Below are positions 1 through 10,185 of a DNA stretch of 64,000 bases, one piece after another (the stretch's first letter is position 1; each line of letters starts with the position of its first letter). Location: contig OX578140.1 in the NCBI GenBank assembly GCA_951213105.1, positions 119,519,653 to 119,583,652 of the forward strand, in the 5' to 3' direction. Source of the DNA: Amaurobius ferox. Taxonomy: Eukaryota; Arthropoda; Arachnida; Araneae; Amaurobiidae. The notes beneath the pieces are model-generated. The model was not told the DNA's origin and searched no databases. It saw nothing but the letters and a program-made list of their open reading frames with translations. Both the position numbers and the translations under genes were made by a program.

Positions 1-120
1 ATAAACCAAGCTTTGTCCACATCGCGATTCGTTCACGAGAACGGAAAAATCATTTTAATAATGACGTCACGCTCCCGCGAAACGAGAATCGCGATGTAAA
101 CAAAACCAAGTTTCTAACAA
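1..120 (-). repeat. LTR 5' end, truncated by window edge
   Basis: This is the reverse complement of the first ~120 bases of the solo LTR at 12093-13133. It includes the inverted arms containing ATCGCGATTC and a central TGACGTCA at 62-69. The LTR terminus (TGTTAGAAAC on the minus strand) is at about 120; the rest lies left of the window. No coding part is visible. Confidence 0.8.
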
Positions 121-525
121 TTCCCGGGCGTTGCTGAGAATACTCAATTATCTTTTTCCATCCATGTCCATTCTCTTATTATTGTACATTAGCTTGACTG
201 AACTAGCATATTTTCATATTTTGTTTAATTCTAAAAGTTAATTTTAAAATTATTTATGTATAAATAATACGATTGCGCAATTCAGTTTTTATTCTTGGGT
301 GTTGCCGAGAGTGTACAATTATCTTTTTTCATCCATGTCCATCTTCTTACTGCATATTAGCGTGTCTAAACTAATTTATTTTCATATTTTGGTTAATTTT
401 TTAATTATTTTCGTATGAAAGCTATAATTGCGCAATTCAGTTTTTATTCTCGGGCATTGCCGAGAGTACGGAATTATCTTTTTCCATCCATGTCTATCCT
501 CTTACTATTGCACATTAGCTTGACT
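121..525. repeat. ~165-bp tandem repeat array
   Basis: Two to three units of a dispersed tandem repeat. Each unit carries TCCATCCATGTCCAT, then CACATTAGCTTGACT, then TTATTTTCATATTTTGGTTA, then ATTGCGCAATTCAG. The same units occur at 13441-14061, 15844-15900, 19785-20290 and 55540-55848. The array ends at the 14-bp string ACATTAGCTTGACT (512-525), where a 5S-derived insert begins. Confidence 0.8.
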
Positions 526-602
526 TCACCGGAGTCAAGCAGCATCGGGCGCGGTTAGTACTTGGGTGGGTGAACACCTGGGAACACCGTATGCTGTTGG
601 CA
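526..602 (+). repeat. 5S rRNA-derived insert (3' two thirds of 5S)
   Basis: The sequence matches the 3' part of a eukaryotic 5S rRNA from about nucleotide 42 to the end: TCAAGCAGCATCGGGC, then GCGGTTAGTACTTGG, then GGGAACACCGTATGCTGTTG. It covers the internal promoter boxes A and C. The 5' third is missing, so it is not a functional 5S gene. The following 603-642 contains TAGCTCGGTGG, which resembles a tRNA box A, so this may be the head of a 5S/tRNA-type SINE cut off by the LTR at 643. The 5S identity is clear; the SINE interpretation is inference. Confidence 0.75.
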
Positions 603-642
603 CATTTCGAGCGTGGTAGCTCGGTGGTTTGCACGCTGCCAC

Positions 643-1340
643 TGCTGGCGACTAGGAAGTCATTTAGAAAATTTTGCAATGTTTGGCCTTTTCCTTATAA
701 CTCTGAAGTGCTGGTATTACTATTAGCAGAGTAGAAATTTTAGTAGAGGATGATACGCAGTAGTGAAGTGTATTTCAAGAAAGCAAGTTCGTCAAACACA
801 AACACAATTTTTATTCTTGTGAGATCCATTGCACAATTTAAAGTTACAAAATAACTGTAACATTCGTTGCAATGCAAAAGTATATACACAATGAGCTAGC
901 AAGCTCATGAAAATGGTTTGTAAACAGTTTATGACTAGGCACACACTCTCAGTTACACGTTCAGTTGCTATAACATTGGTAAGTAGAAAACAGCTACTTT
1001 ACCACAAATGCCGTGCACGTTAACGAAGCCACCATCATCAGGTCACACGTCATGGCATTACACTGAGTCCAAGAACCGCGAAAAATTAACTGGTCTCTTT
1101 AAAATTGAAAGAGCCAAAATCTAGAAAAAAACATTTTATCGCACTTTCCGAAATAACCATCGGAAACTTGACTCCTACTTAGTTAAAGCAACTTATCTGG
1201 AAAATGCTAGCGTTACCGTAACATACTCAAACCGAGTATTTTGCTAAGCATCGGATCTATCGATCAGATCCCGTTCCATTACATCAGGTCAGCTTAAAGG
1301 TCTGAATAAGTCTGATCTCGTCCTTCGTGGTCAGACTGAT
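643..1340 (-). repeat. LTR copy, inverted, diverged U3
   Basis: This is the reverse complement of about 34060-34801, the R/U5 side of the solo LTR at 33793-34801. The LTR 3' terminus (minus strand CGCCAGCA) lies at 643. Beyond about 1340 the sequence up to ~1465 looks like a different U3 (minus-strand TATAGATATAAT), and the canonical TGTTGG start is not found. Confidence 0.75.
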
Positions 1341-1927
1341 CTCTTCTGATCTGCCTAACCAAGGTTATTATATCTATAAGGTTGCGTGCGCCACTTCACC
1401 TCTAGCCAATGAGAGCACGTAAAGACGCAACGTCACTTGGAGTCGAAAATCAGGAACGGCCCGGTAGAGTCCAATGTTAAAGGGTGGTAATAAAATTAAT
1501 TTAATCATTTTTTTTAATTTGAAATATAAAATAAATACTCAAATAACATTAATTTTACGTGAACACAACTTAAATATGCAGTATTGGGGTTTTTTGGAAG
1601 GGTACATACATAATAAAACTGTATTTCCCTTTCTGAAAAATGTAAATCATCTGAAAGTTTCGTTTCGCTTTTTGACACCTGTCATTGTTATTACAGGAGG
1701 CGATGTTTTTTTTATTAATGAATTTTGTTTTAAATACACGAATTTACAGAAATATGTTCGGAAAGTTTTCTAAACAAGCAATCATTCTAAAATTTTCATT
1801 ATACACAAATAAACATCGCGTAATTTCTTTCTAAATGCATATAAATAAAGTTATTTTCGATTATGTTATCTGTAATGATTGAAAATCAAAAAAATAATTA
1901 AAACGCTAAGAGTTGTATATCTTTTTA
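1341..1927. other. Non-coding; possible divergent U3 then unassigned DNA
   Basis: 1341-1465 may be the promoter side of the inverted LTR to its left. The rest is AT-rich. A 99-codon open frame at 1474-1773 shows no recognisable domain, and its composition is that of the surrounding AT-rich DNA. Confidence 0.4.
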
Positions 1928-2630
1928 GTGGGAGGGGGGGGGGGGGATGTACTTATGCCAAACTAGTAAACGATTTAAGTTATGCTTTTATAGTGAAGAA
2001 CTTATATTATTGCTGAACACTTGATTTTATTAGTGTTTTTTAGATCAAAAAGAGAATTTATATCAAATCGAAATTCAATGTAAACATATAAAAATATAGA
2101 AACTAATCGTTTAACAAACACACTATGATATACTTTCAGAATAATAAATTAAATGTATTATAGTATATTGATTCATGATGAAAAATATATGAGCAAGCGC
2201 CTGTTTATTTTCTTAAATCGTACTCCCCCCCCCCCCTTCATTTTTTGAATGTACTAAAATTTAATTAATAAAATGTAATGTAATAAAATTTAATTAATAC
2301 AAAATGTGCGAGATTAAATCAAAACAATAAATAAAACGCTAACACTAAGAGTTTTGTCTTTTTTTTTCGGGGGGGGGGGATGTACTTATGCCTAACTAGT
2401 AAACAATTTAATTGATGCTTTTATAGTGAAGAACTTACATTATTGCTAAACACTTGATTTTATTAGTTTTTTTTAGATCAAAAAGAGAATTTATATCAAA
2501 TCGAAATGCAATGTAAACATATAAAAATATAGAAACCAATCGTTTAACACACTCACTATGATATACTTTCAGAATAATAAATTAAATGTATTATAGTATA
2601 TTGATTCATGATGAAAAATATACGAGCAAG
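1928..2630. repeat. Direct repeat pair, ~270 bp, with poly-G tracts
   Basis: 1928-2197 and about 2370-2630 are near-identical direct copies. Each opens with a run of nine or more G followed by ATGTACTTATGCC, and both end near TTCATGATGAAAAATATA. A poly-C tract sits between them at about 2222-2236. The unit is AT-rich with no coding sense. Confidence 0.8.
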
Positions 2631-3263
2631 CAAATTATATCATTACATTTATTTTTCACTTACTATGGTGGTGGTGGTGGTCACCCGCTTCGGGCTCCTG
2701 GAGCATATAACAGCATTCGCAAGAACGGTTTTGCACTCCGTAAATCTTACTATGGTTAAGCATCTTCATCAGAATATAATTTTATATTTTCAATCTTCAG
2801 ATATACATAAGACATTTCACACCAGCAAATCAACCAAAACAAAGTAGAAAATTTAAAATAATCCTACTTTATATCAGTTAATCAACTAGTAACAAGAAAG
2901 TCTATTTTATTATATCATTGTTCAAATGTCTTGAGAAATCTAGAATAGAAAATTAACCTTGCTGCCAGCCTACAATGTGGTGTTGTATATGTTCAAATAA
3001 TTCAATATTAGTTTGTATGCACAAATACTTAAATAAAACTATGTATATATTAAAGCACTTCAAAGTTGACAATAACTAGAATAAATACATCATAAAAATA
3101 TTATGTTATATTAAATAATACCCTCTGTAAATGGGTTTAGTTTCATAACAAGCATTTAGTTTCTTCATTGGGTACACACACACACACACACTAAAATAAC
3201 AAAGTAATAACAGTGAAAGATATAAATAAAAAATCACACATATTCCGGTAACTTTTACACTCG
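2631..3263. other. No gene seen
   Basis: AT-rich DNA with a short GTG repeat near 2667 and a CA microsatellite near 3174-3190. Open frames here are short and low-complexity. Confidence 0.4.
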
Positions 3264-3412
3264 CATTCAAGAGCACAAGTTTACAGATCTTTACGACCAT
3301 TCCATTGACTTGTAAGTATGCATTCAAAGTACAAGTTTGCAGATCTTTACGACCATTCCATTGACTTGTATACACACATTTAAATGCACAAGTTTACAGA
3401 TCTTTATGACCA
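3264..3412. repeat. Minisatellite, ~63-bp unit x 2.3
   Basis: Tandem copies of a unit containing GCACAAGTTTACAGATCTTT followed by ACGACCATTCCATTGACTTG. Three starts are visible at about 3270, 3331 and 3390, with small substitutions. Confidence 0.75.
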
Positions 3413-3701
3413 GTTATTAGCCTTAATAAAGACTGGATTGATTTAAAACAAAACAATGTTTACATAAAAAGATACGTAAGAAACAACAACCGCAACAAAC
3501 GATCAGATTGAAACAGCTTGAGAAATAATAAAATATTTCGCCGGCACTCTCAGGCGAGATATATATATAATCTCAGGCGGCGATTCCCGCGCCATCTTGT
3601 GGCACTTTGTGTCGATACTGCAAGTTGACTCCATCTGACGTCACAGATAATGTTCGTGGCAGCGGAGTGGCACCCCCCTGTGCCTAACTGATCACTGTCC
3701 T

Positions 3702-3742
3702 AACTGAGAATGTGTCCTATCATATATACACCGTGATGGGCA
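3702..3742 (-). repeat. Short LTR promoter fragment
   Basis: About 37 bases are the reverse complement of 33995-34032 in the solo LTR, covering its TATA region (CCATCACGGTGTATATATGA on the minus strand). Sequence on either side does not match that LTR. Confidence 0.6.
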
Positions 3743-4060
3743 CAGACTATTATACAGACCTGTCACTCACAATAGTTTCGTTTTCGCGGCGGCCATTAGA
3801 GATAGACCAAACAGAGGGTTGGCGCGCTCTTGGCGATGGTCTGGTTTGGGTCCAAGCCGATTTTCAATGTTATAACCCTATTTCGCTCGGCGAAAACTTA
3901 GAACAACAGACTAGCGTGGTTTGAGTAACGTGAAAAAGGATTATTTGTTAAGTGTTTAGATCATTTCATAGAAATGGATTGATAAAAGAAAACTGGTTGC
4001 GTTACAGGGTATGTAATTTATGTTTATTAAAATTGAAATAATTTTAGTTATCACCATCCT
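3743..4060. other. No gene seen
   Basis: Unassigned sequence. The 70-codon frame that starts at 3712 runs through the LTR fragment into this stretch and has no recognisable protein signature. Confidence 0.35.
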
Positions 4061-4151
4061 ACATACGTGTTCATTATAAGTATACACGTGTTCATAAGTA
4101 TACACGTGTTCATAAGTATACACGTGTTCATATAAGTATACATGTGTTCAT
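4061..4151. repeat. Minisatellite, 18-20 bp unit x 5
   Basis: Five tandem copies of a unit CACGTGTTCATAAGTATA with small length changes. Confidence 0.85.
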
Positions 4152-4862
4152 CATACGAAATTAGTGCTGTGTTGTTATTACTGCCGGATTAGACTAAATT
4201 TTAAGAGGTAGTGGTATAATTAGTTAAAAAATATTTTCCGTATTTTTATAAAATGTGAAATAATTGATATTTGGATAGCTTTTTCTTAGTTGAATGTGAT
4301 ATAGTATGTGTATATATTTATGTAAAATTTTTATTAAGTGCCTTATGGTGGAAAATCTCCCCCCCCTCGGGTAATTAATGATTGAGTTCCACAACTTCGA
4401 TAGTGCATTTATGTAAATTTGATATTTACTATATGAATATTTTTATATTTAAAAAAAAAAGTCTATTATCAGTATCCCAGAATAAATTAAGGATCAAGTA
4501 ATTAACGATCAACACGCTAGTATACTTTTTAGACTGAAAATATTATATAATATTTCAGTCTTTTGAGTATGTTAGCTTGTAATTTTTTGTGCATTATGTT
4601 TTATAGTGAGACAATGCAATGTGTCTATTTTTTAATCTATTTTATGATTATTTGAATTAAATATATAACTATGTTTATTTAAATATTCTTAAACTAATGA
4701 ATATATTTATGTTGCAGATTAATGTATTTTTAAATCCTGATCCTTTCTATAGTTTCAAAAATTATAAAAGTACAGTCCTCAACATTTTGTTCCCCTCCCG
4801 TTTAAAAACAAAATCGCCAAGCGAGCAATAACGCGCCAAATCTGGCAGACGCATCGTAGTTC
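4152..4862. other. No gene seen; left flank of copia insertion
   Basis: AT-rich DNA without convincing coding sequence. Its last part (about 4790-4867) is the left host flank of the copia element. Confidence 0.4.
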
Positions 4863-4867
4863 AGTTG

Positions 4868-5656
4868 TGTTGGAAATAATCAATGCATCGCGATTCACGT
4901 TCCTGTGAACGGGCGTTTATGCAAATTTAATATGAACGACTCTTCCCGTTCACCGGCGTGAACCGTGACGTTTTTCAACATGAGGTTTCATGCAAATCAG
5001 TTCTCAATGCGTACGCATCTGATTTGCATATCCGGGGGCGTTTCCGGAACTGTCCATTCTCGGATATATAGGGCAGAGGTTTCTTGAAGCAAATGAGAAG
5101 GTCGGAGTCGATCGAGATCAGACGTCTGAAGAAGTCAGACGAGATAGACACTGATGGTCTGATGCAGGCAGACAGAAATGTTTTTTTTGACAGAAGCACT
5201 GCGGAATATCGTTTGACGACGGTGAATAGTCGAAACGGATGCAGATATGGTCAGTTTAGGACCAGCATGTATTGAACGTTAAATTTACTTACAAACGTTC
5301 GGAAGCCGCTTTAAATATTTTCCTGATGTTCTATCCTTTGGTTTCCCTTTGCCAAGTGATGGTGGCTCAAATACACGCAAGTGATAGAGGTAGTATAGTA
5401 ACTTACTACCAAATGCTTCAAGGAATCTCTGTCTAGTCATTTACAACTAAAAATCTTTTGTACATAGTATATTTTTGATGTTTTACGGCATGGAAAATTA
5501 CCAGGTACGTGTAATATGCCGAGTTGTGTTTTTCACCAAATAAAGTGAACGAAGTTTTTCTTTAAAACTGGACTTGTGTACTTTCATAACCCAGCCAACA
5601 CTTATTGACTCTGACAGTGCGTGCTTTGCTATCTTAAAATTTTAAATTTTCCAAGA
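4868..5656 (+). repeat. copia 5' LTR
   Basis: Terminal repeat with U3 octamer motifs ATGCAAAT at 4919-4926 and 4990-4997 and inverted ATTTGCAT at 5022-5029. TATATA is at 5065-5070 and AATAAA at 5539-5544. The start is fixed by TGTTGG after the AGTTG duplication. The end is where similarity to the 3' LTR stops. Confidence 0.93.
5065..5070 (+). promoter_or_regulatory. copia LTR TATA box
   Basis: TATATA lies 75 bases after the octamer ATGCAAAT at 4990 and 36 bases after the inverted octamer. The same octamer pair followed by TATA recurs in the solo LTRs at 12093 and 33793. Confidence 0.6.
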
Positions 5657-5661
5657 GAAAC

Positions 5662-5674
5662 GGTTATGGGCCAG
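5662..5674 (+). promoter_or_regulatory. copia primer binding site (half-tRNA-iMet type)
   Basis: GGTTATGGGCCAG begins five bases after the 5' LTR. It complements the anticodon stem-loop region of initiator tRNA-Met (consensus GGTTATGGGCCCAG), with one C missing. Use of an internal half-tRNA primer is established for Drosophila copia. The match here implies the same mechanism. Confidence 0.75.
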
Positions 5675-5697
5675 TTCAACGCCCAATAGAGTCATAA

Positions 5698-8600
5698 GTG
5701 CAAGTATCTTTAAAGAAATCGTTCCAGTGTTCAGATGGGGGCCGCACATGGCACCATTTTGAAGTTCGTGTGAACAACGAAACGCAACAGTGTAAACGTA
5801 AACAGTGTACAAGAACTTTTGCTTCTGCTTCTTCAAAACTACAAGTGGCCATGGAGGCAAGTAGAACGGAGTTGCTGACGCGGGACAACTATGTCACCTG
5901 GCGTACCGACATCTCATTCGTCCTCAAGGGAGAAGGATGTTTCGGACACGTAGATGGAAGTGCTAAGCCTATCGAGGAAGATGCAAGTCGCCGCGACTAC
6001 GATGATTTTTATCGCCGGAAAGACCGAGCATTAGCCATCATTTATCAAAGTTTATCCTCGGAATACAAGGAGTTGATAAACGTCACCGACGAACCTAGTC
6101 AAGTATGGAATACCTTGAAAGAACATTTTCAAGCGCCTTCCCGAGCCAACCTGGTTAGATTACTAGATGAGTTCTTCGACGTTCGGCCGGAGCCAGACGA
6201 GCCTGTTGACATTTTTTGCTCAAGACTGCGGAAGGCCGTGATGAGGCTTAAAGACGCGAAACACCCCATTGAAGACCTATATGTAGCATTCCATTCGATT
6301 CGGTACCTTCCGGAAGAATTCCGAGGTATCGTTCAACTTATATATCGATGGAATGACTCGGACTTCAAGCTCAGCAAAATACAAGCAGAGCTAGCAGCGG
6401 AGGAGAGCCGGCTGAGGCAGCAAGCAAGTGACTTTTCCAAAACTGTGAGTTCAAATTCTGCATATTTTACTTCTAAGAAATTTGTAAATAGAGTAAAAGT
6501 GTCTAAACTTCCAAATGTATCTCATAATGTGTCTAATGTAAATACTTCTAGTCATAATGTAAATATTTCTAAAAGTAAAATTAAGTGTTTTAAGTGTAAC
6601 AAACTAGGTCATACTAAATCTAATTGCAGTAGAAATAATGGATCTAGTATTGTGGAATTTCTTGGGTCTCCACAGATTGAGGCTAATACTGTAATCGATC
6701 CTAGCGATAGACTCAGCTGGGTAGTAGACACTGCTGCTACGCGACATTTCTGTAATAACATTAAGTTATTTTCAAAATTTAATGAGTGCAAAGGCACTTC
6801 AATGTCGCTAGCAGTAGGGGATGTCGAAAGTCCAGTTGAGGCTATCGGGACGGTGGAAATGTATGTCCAATTTAAGGATAAGCAAAGTATTATCAAATTG
6901 GAAAATGTTATGTATTCTCCTAAACTTAGGAGAAATTTATTAGCTGCATCTGTTCTTGAGGAACAAAATTTTAGTTTTAATGGAGCTAATGGGGTTCTAT
7001 GGTTTTTTACACCTAAAGGGGAGAAATTCTTTTATGCAAAAAGAAAGGATGGGTTATATTTTTTAAAACCTAAGTATAGTACCCAGGAACAACATAACTT
7101 AAAAACCCGTCAATCTAAAGATAGGGATCGAGATGGAGACAAGAAACACAAAAAGGATAAGAAATCCAAGGATAGGGATCCTAGTGCTTCCAGAAAAATA
7201 GACAAAGTAAAAATAGCACCTAATCTTAAAGAAACTAAATTTAAATCTGACAAAACAAAAACTAAGCAGAATAAAAATGTGAATAGTTCAATATCTAAGC
7301 CTAGCAGTTCAGTAACTGAACTTAATAGTACAAACTGTCTTTGGCATAAACGATATTGCCACATAAACGCTGAATATCTTCTCCAAACCAGCAAAGTTTC
7401 TGCCGTAAACGGACTTCCTAGGCTTAAATACAAAAAGTTAAATTGTAAATCGTGTAAATTGGCTAAGTCTAGGAGAGTATCGTATAAACCCACCGGTAGG
7501 ATAAGGTCCACTAAACCATTGCAATTGTTACACATGGATGTGTGTGGTCCCTTACCCACAGCCTCATATGGTGGGAACAAGTATGTCTTAACTATAACAG
7601 ATGATTATAGTAGAAAAGTTTTTGTTTACCTCATGAAACAGAAGTCAGAAGTATTTTCACATTTTAAAGAGTTTCAGGCCAGAGAAGAAAGGCAGTTAGG
7701 TACTAAAATTCTATGTATCCGGACGGATAATGGGATGGAATTCTGCCATGATAAGTTCAAAAATTACCTGAAGGATATCGGTATTAAGGCTGAGAGGACT
7801 AACACATATACCCCACAGCAAAATGAAGTATCAGAGCGATTCAACTTAACCGCATTTGACTGTGTTAGAGCCATGTTGAACGACAGCAAATTACATGACA
7901 GATTCTGGGCGGAAGCAATATTGTGTTTTGCATACACTAAAAATCGAATATGTCACAAATTTAAGACTAAAACACCACATGAACTCTACAGTGGTAGAAA
8001 ACCTTCAGTCAAACATCTTAGAACCTTTGGTTGTAGAGCATATGTAGGCAAACCCAGTCAGCTCAGAAAGAAGTTAGACATGAAAGCTACAGAAGGGGTG
8101 ATGGTAGGCTATGCTACTAAAACTAAGGGCTATAGGATATTTTTGTCAGGAGAGAAACGAACAATTGAGACCTGCAATGTGAGGTTTGATGAGGGTGATG
8201 TAGTGGAAGGCATCCTGGACCCAATTTGTCCCAGAAATATCTCCTCAGGGATATCAAGAGATAACCTTTCAGAATACTCCGACGGGGAATATCCGAGAGA
8301 GCAGTCTGATGGGGGGGCAGGAGAGAGTGAAGACACTGGTGACGATCCGTCTGAATCCAGTGAGGAAACGGACTCTCCTGCTGACTCCAGTATGACTCCT
8401 TGCTCGGATATTGCTTGGCAGCGAAAGACGGTTCCAAGACCCGATGGGAGTAGAACCGATGTGTATTATTACGCTCAAGGAGATAATAAAAGGCTGAGGT
8501 CGCACAATGATGTTAAGAAATATTGTGATAAAAGGAATATACAATTTGATCAGCAACTGTTTAATTTTCGGGAAAATAAAGGTCTTAAAAGGGTCAGAGG

Positions 8601-9072
8601 CAGACCAGAAGCAAGCAATATTGAAATAAATATACCAAAAGGGTACAACGCTGCTATTAAATCTTCCCAGTCCGAAAAATGGTGCAATGCTATGGATGAA
8701 GAAATGGCCGTAATGCAAGAGAGGGGTGTCTGGGAACTAGTTCCTGCATCCACCTCACAAAAGCATATAGGCAGTAGATGGGTCTACACCATTAAGAAAG
8801 ACGAGAATGGGAAAATCAAGAGGTTTAAAGCTCGTTTGGTAGCCCAGGGGTATGGTCAGAAAAAGGGAGAATCATACGATGAAGTTTTTAGCCCTGTTGT
8901 TAACTTCAACTTAATTAGAGCATTCTTCTCAATTTTCGTATGCATGCTTGGCTGGATGCATTTCCAATTAGATATCAAATCTGCCTATCTCTATGCTAAA
9001 TTGAGTCAAAAGGTATATATGAAACAGCCTCAAGGTTATGTCAATCAGGAACAGCCTGATTATGTTTGTTGA
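5698..9072 (+). CDS. copia Gag-Pol polyprotein, frames 1 (broken at 3' end)
   Basis: The open frame is 1124 codons. The start at 5698 is the first Met, but the Met at 5851 (codon 52) fits better because the usual gag beginning (TRDNYVTW) follows it. In order, counted from 5698: gag with a CCHC knuckle CFKCNKLGHTKSNC at about 297-310; protease with active-site DTA at about 344-346; a Lys/Asp-rich linker near 470-530; the integrase HHCC zinc region from about 548; the integrase core with D614, D677 and E713 (35 residues between the last two); then the first half of reverse transcriptase. Translation stops at 9072 after a one-base shift, and the next frame continues the RT domain. In a complete element this polyprotein makes the particle and the integrated DNA copy. 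Confidence 0.93.
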   Translation: MQVSLKKSFQCSDGGRTWHHFEVRVNNETQQCKRKQCTRTFASASSKLQVAMEASRTELLTRDNYVTWRTDISFVLKGEGCFGHVDGSAKPIEEDASRRDYDDFYRRKDRALAIIYQSLSSEYKELINVTDEPSQVWNTLKEHFQAPSRANLVRLLDEFFDVRPEPDEPVDIFCSRLRKAVMRLKDAKHPIEDLYVAFHSIRYLPEEFRGIVQLIYRWNDSDFKLSKIQAELAAEESRLRQQASDFSKTVSSNSAYFTSKKFVNRVKVSKLPNVSHNVSNVNTSSHNVNISKSKIKCFKCNKLGHTKSNCSRNNGSSIVEFLGSPQIEANTVIDPSDRLSWVVDTAATRHFCNNIKLFSKFNECKGTSMSLAVGDVESPVEAIGTVEMYVQFKDKQSIIKLENVMYSPKLRRNLLAASVLEEQNFSFNGANGVLWFFTPKGEKFFYAKRKDGLYFLKPKYSTQEQHNLKTRQSKDRDRDGDKKHKKDKKSKDRDPSASRKIDKVKIAPNLKETKFKSDKTKTKQNKNVNSSISKPSSSVTELNSTNCLWHKRYCHINAEYLLQTSKVSAVNGLPRLKYKKLNCKSCKLAKSRRVSYKPTGRIRSTKPLQLLHMDVCGPLPTASYGGNKYVLTITDDYSRKVFVYLMKQKSEVFSHFKEFQAREERQLGTKILCIRTDNGMEFCHDKFKNYLKDIGIKAERTNTYTPQQNEVSERFNLTAFDCVRAMLNDSKLHDRFWAEAILCFAYTKNRICHKFKTKTPHELYSGRKPSVKHLRTFGCRAYVGKPSQLRKKLDMKATEGVMVGYATKTKGYRIFLSGEKRTIETCNVRFDEGDVVEGILDPICPRNISSGISRDNLSEYSDGEYPREQSDGGAGESEDTGDDPSESSEETDSPADSSMTPCSDIAWQRKTVPRPDGSRTDVYYYAQGDNKRLRSHNDVKKYCDKRNIQFDQQLFNFRENKGLKRVRGRPEASNIEINIPKGYNAAIKSSQSEKWCNAMDEEMAVMQERGVWELVPASTSQKHIGSRWVYTIKKDENGKIKRFKARLVAQGYGQKKGESYDEVFSPVVNFNLIRAFFSIFVCMLGWMHFQLDIKSAYLYAKLSQKVYMKQPQGYVNQEQPDYVC

Positions 9073-9317
9073 AGAAAGCCATTTACGGTCTTCATCAAAG
9101 TGGAAGAGAATGGTTTAATGAACTTGACACCAAATTAAAAGAATTACATTTTTTAAAACTTCAATGGTGTAATTGTGCATATATTTACAATAGCAAAGTT
9201 CTTATGCTAGTCTATGTGGATGACATAATTCTCTTCTCAAAGTATCAAAGGGACATAGACCACATTGTTTCATTACTTAGCATAGAATTTGATATCAAGG
9301 TATTAGGAAAAAATTAG
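9066..9317 (+). pseudogene. copia reverse transcriptase, middle part (frameshifted)
   Basis: Continues the RT domain in another frame: KKAIYGLHQSGREW is the conserved block after the fingers, and YVDDI is the RT catalytic motif (about 9215-9229). It is separated from the upstream frame by one missing base near 9067-9070. It ends at a stop caused by an extra A in the A-run at about 9308-9313. Both breaks are single-base; the second lies in a homopolymer, so an assembly error cannot be excluded. Confidence 0.88.
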
Positions 9318-9330
9318 AAAACTTTTAGGC

Positions 9331-10185
9331 GTGGAATTTAAAGAGTGTGACAATAAATTTTTTATACATCAAAGTCAGTATATAGATAAAGTATGTCAAA
9401 TGTTTCAACAGTATAAATATCCAGTTACTTCACTTCCCATTTCTAAAGGGAATATTCTAAGTAAAATAGATTGTCCAAAGACAAGTGAAGAAATAAAGCA
9501 AATGCAAAGTTTTCCTTACAGGAGCTTAATTGGGTGTTTGGCTTTTATATCTAGTAGGACTAGACCTGATATTTGTTACGCCATCAATATATTATCTCAA
9601 TTTCAAGAAAACCCTGGAATTAAGCATTGGGATGCATTGTTAAGACTTTTAGGATATGTTGAAAAGACTAAAAACTATATGTTGAATTTATCTAACATTC
9701 AGGAGTTAAAATTGAATTGTTATTCAGATTCTGACTTTGCTGCAAACCGAGATGACCGTGTTTCACTTGGAGGCATGATACTCTTTATTGACAATGTACC
9801 TATTTCTTGGCGTACCTTTAAACATAAGTGTGTCAGCTTATCAACCATGGAAGCTGAATACGTATCACTAACTGAAGCCGCTAAGGAAATGGTATGGGTA
9901 CAAAACATAATTGAAGAATGTCATTTACTTGGGTTAAACTTTAATAAAAGTAACAGTGTTATTTTTAGCGACAACCAAGCAACCATTAATTTTTCTAACT
10001 CTCCAATTGAAAACAATAGAACTAAGCATATTGATGTTAGATATCATTTCCTAAGAAATTTAATAGTCAATGAATCTTTTAATGTTAAATTTGTAAATAG
10101 TAAAGATAACTTAGCAGATCACTTTACTAAACCAATGACTAAGGAAATAATACTTAAATTTTGTAATAAAATTTTTAAAAACTAA
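9331..10185 (+). pseudogene. copia RT thumb and RNase H (frameshifted)
   Basis: This frame carries the last part of RT, with the conserved SLIGCLAFISSRTRPDICYA block, and then RNase H. The RNase H acidic residues are visible as YSDSDFAA, MEAEYVSL and FSDNQATI, followed by the late block RTKHIDVRYHFLR and DHFTKP. It ends at a natural stop about 870 bases before the 3' LTR. Confidence 0.9.

Noticed and set aside
526..602. Functional 5S rRNA gene
   Set aside because: The first ~41 bases are missing, there is no T-run terminator or tandem copy, and it sits at a retroposon-type junction.
2608..2847. 79-codon open frame with a Val repeat
   Set aside because: The Val run comes from a GTG microsatellite. 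The rest has no domain and is mostly AT-rich repeat sequence.
4975..5275. Opposed open frames present in both copia LTRs
   Set aside because: They occur twice only because the LTR is duplicated, and they overlap promoter elements. No protein similarity recognised.
7110..8753. Several minus-strand open frames within copia
   Set aside because: They are shadows of the + strand Gag-Pol frame, which has clear domains.
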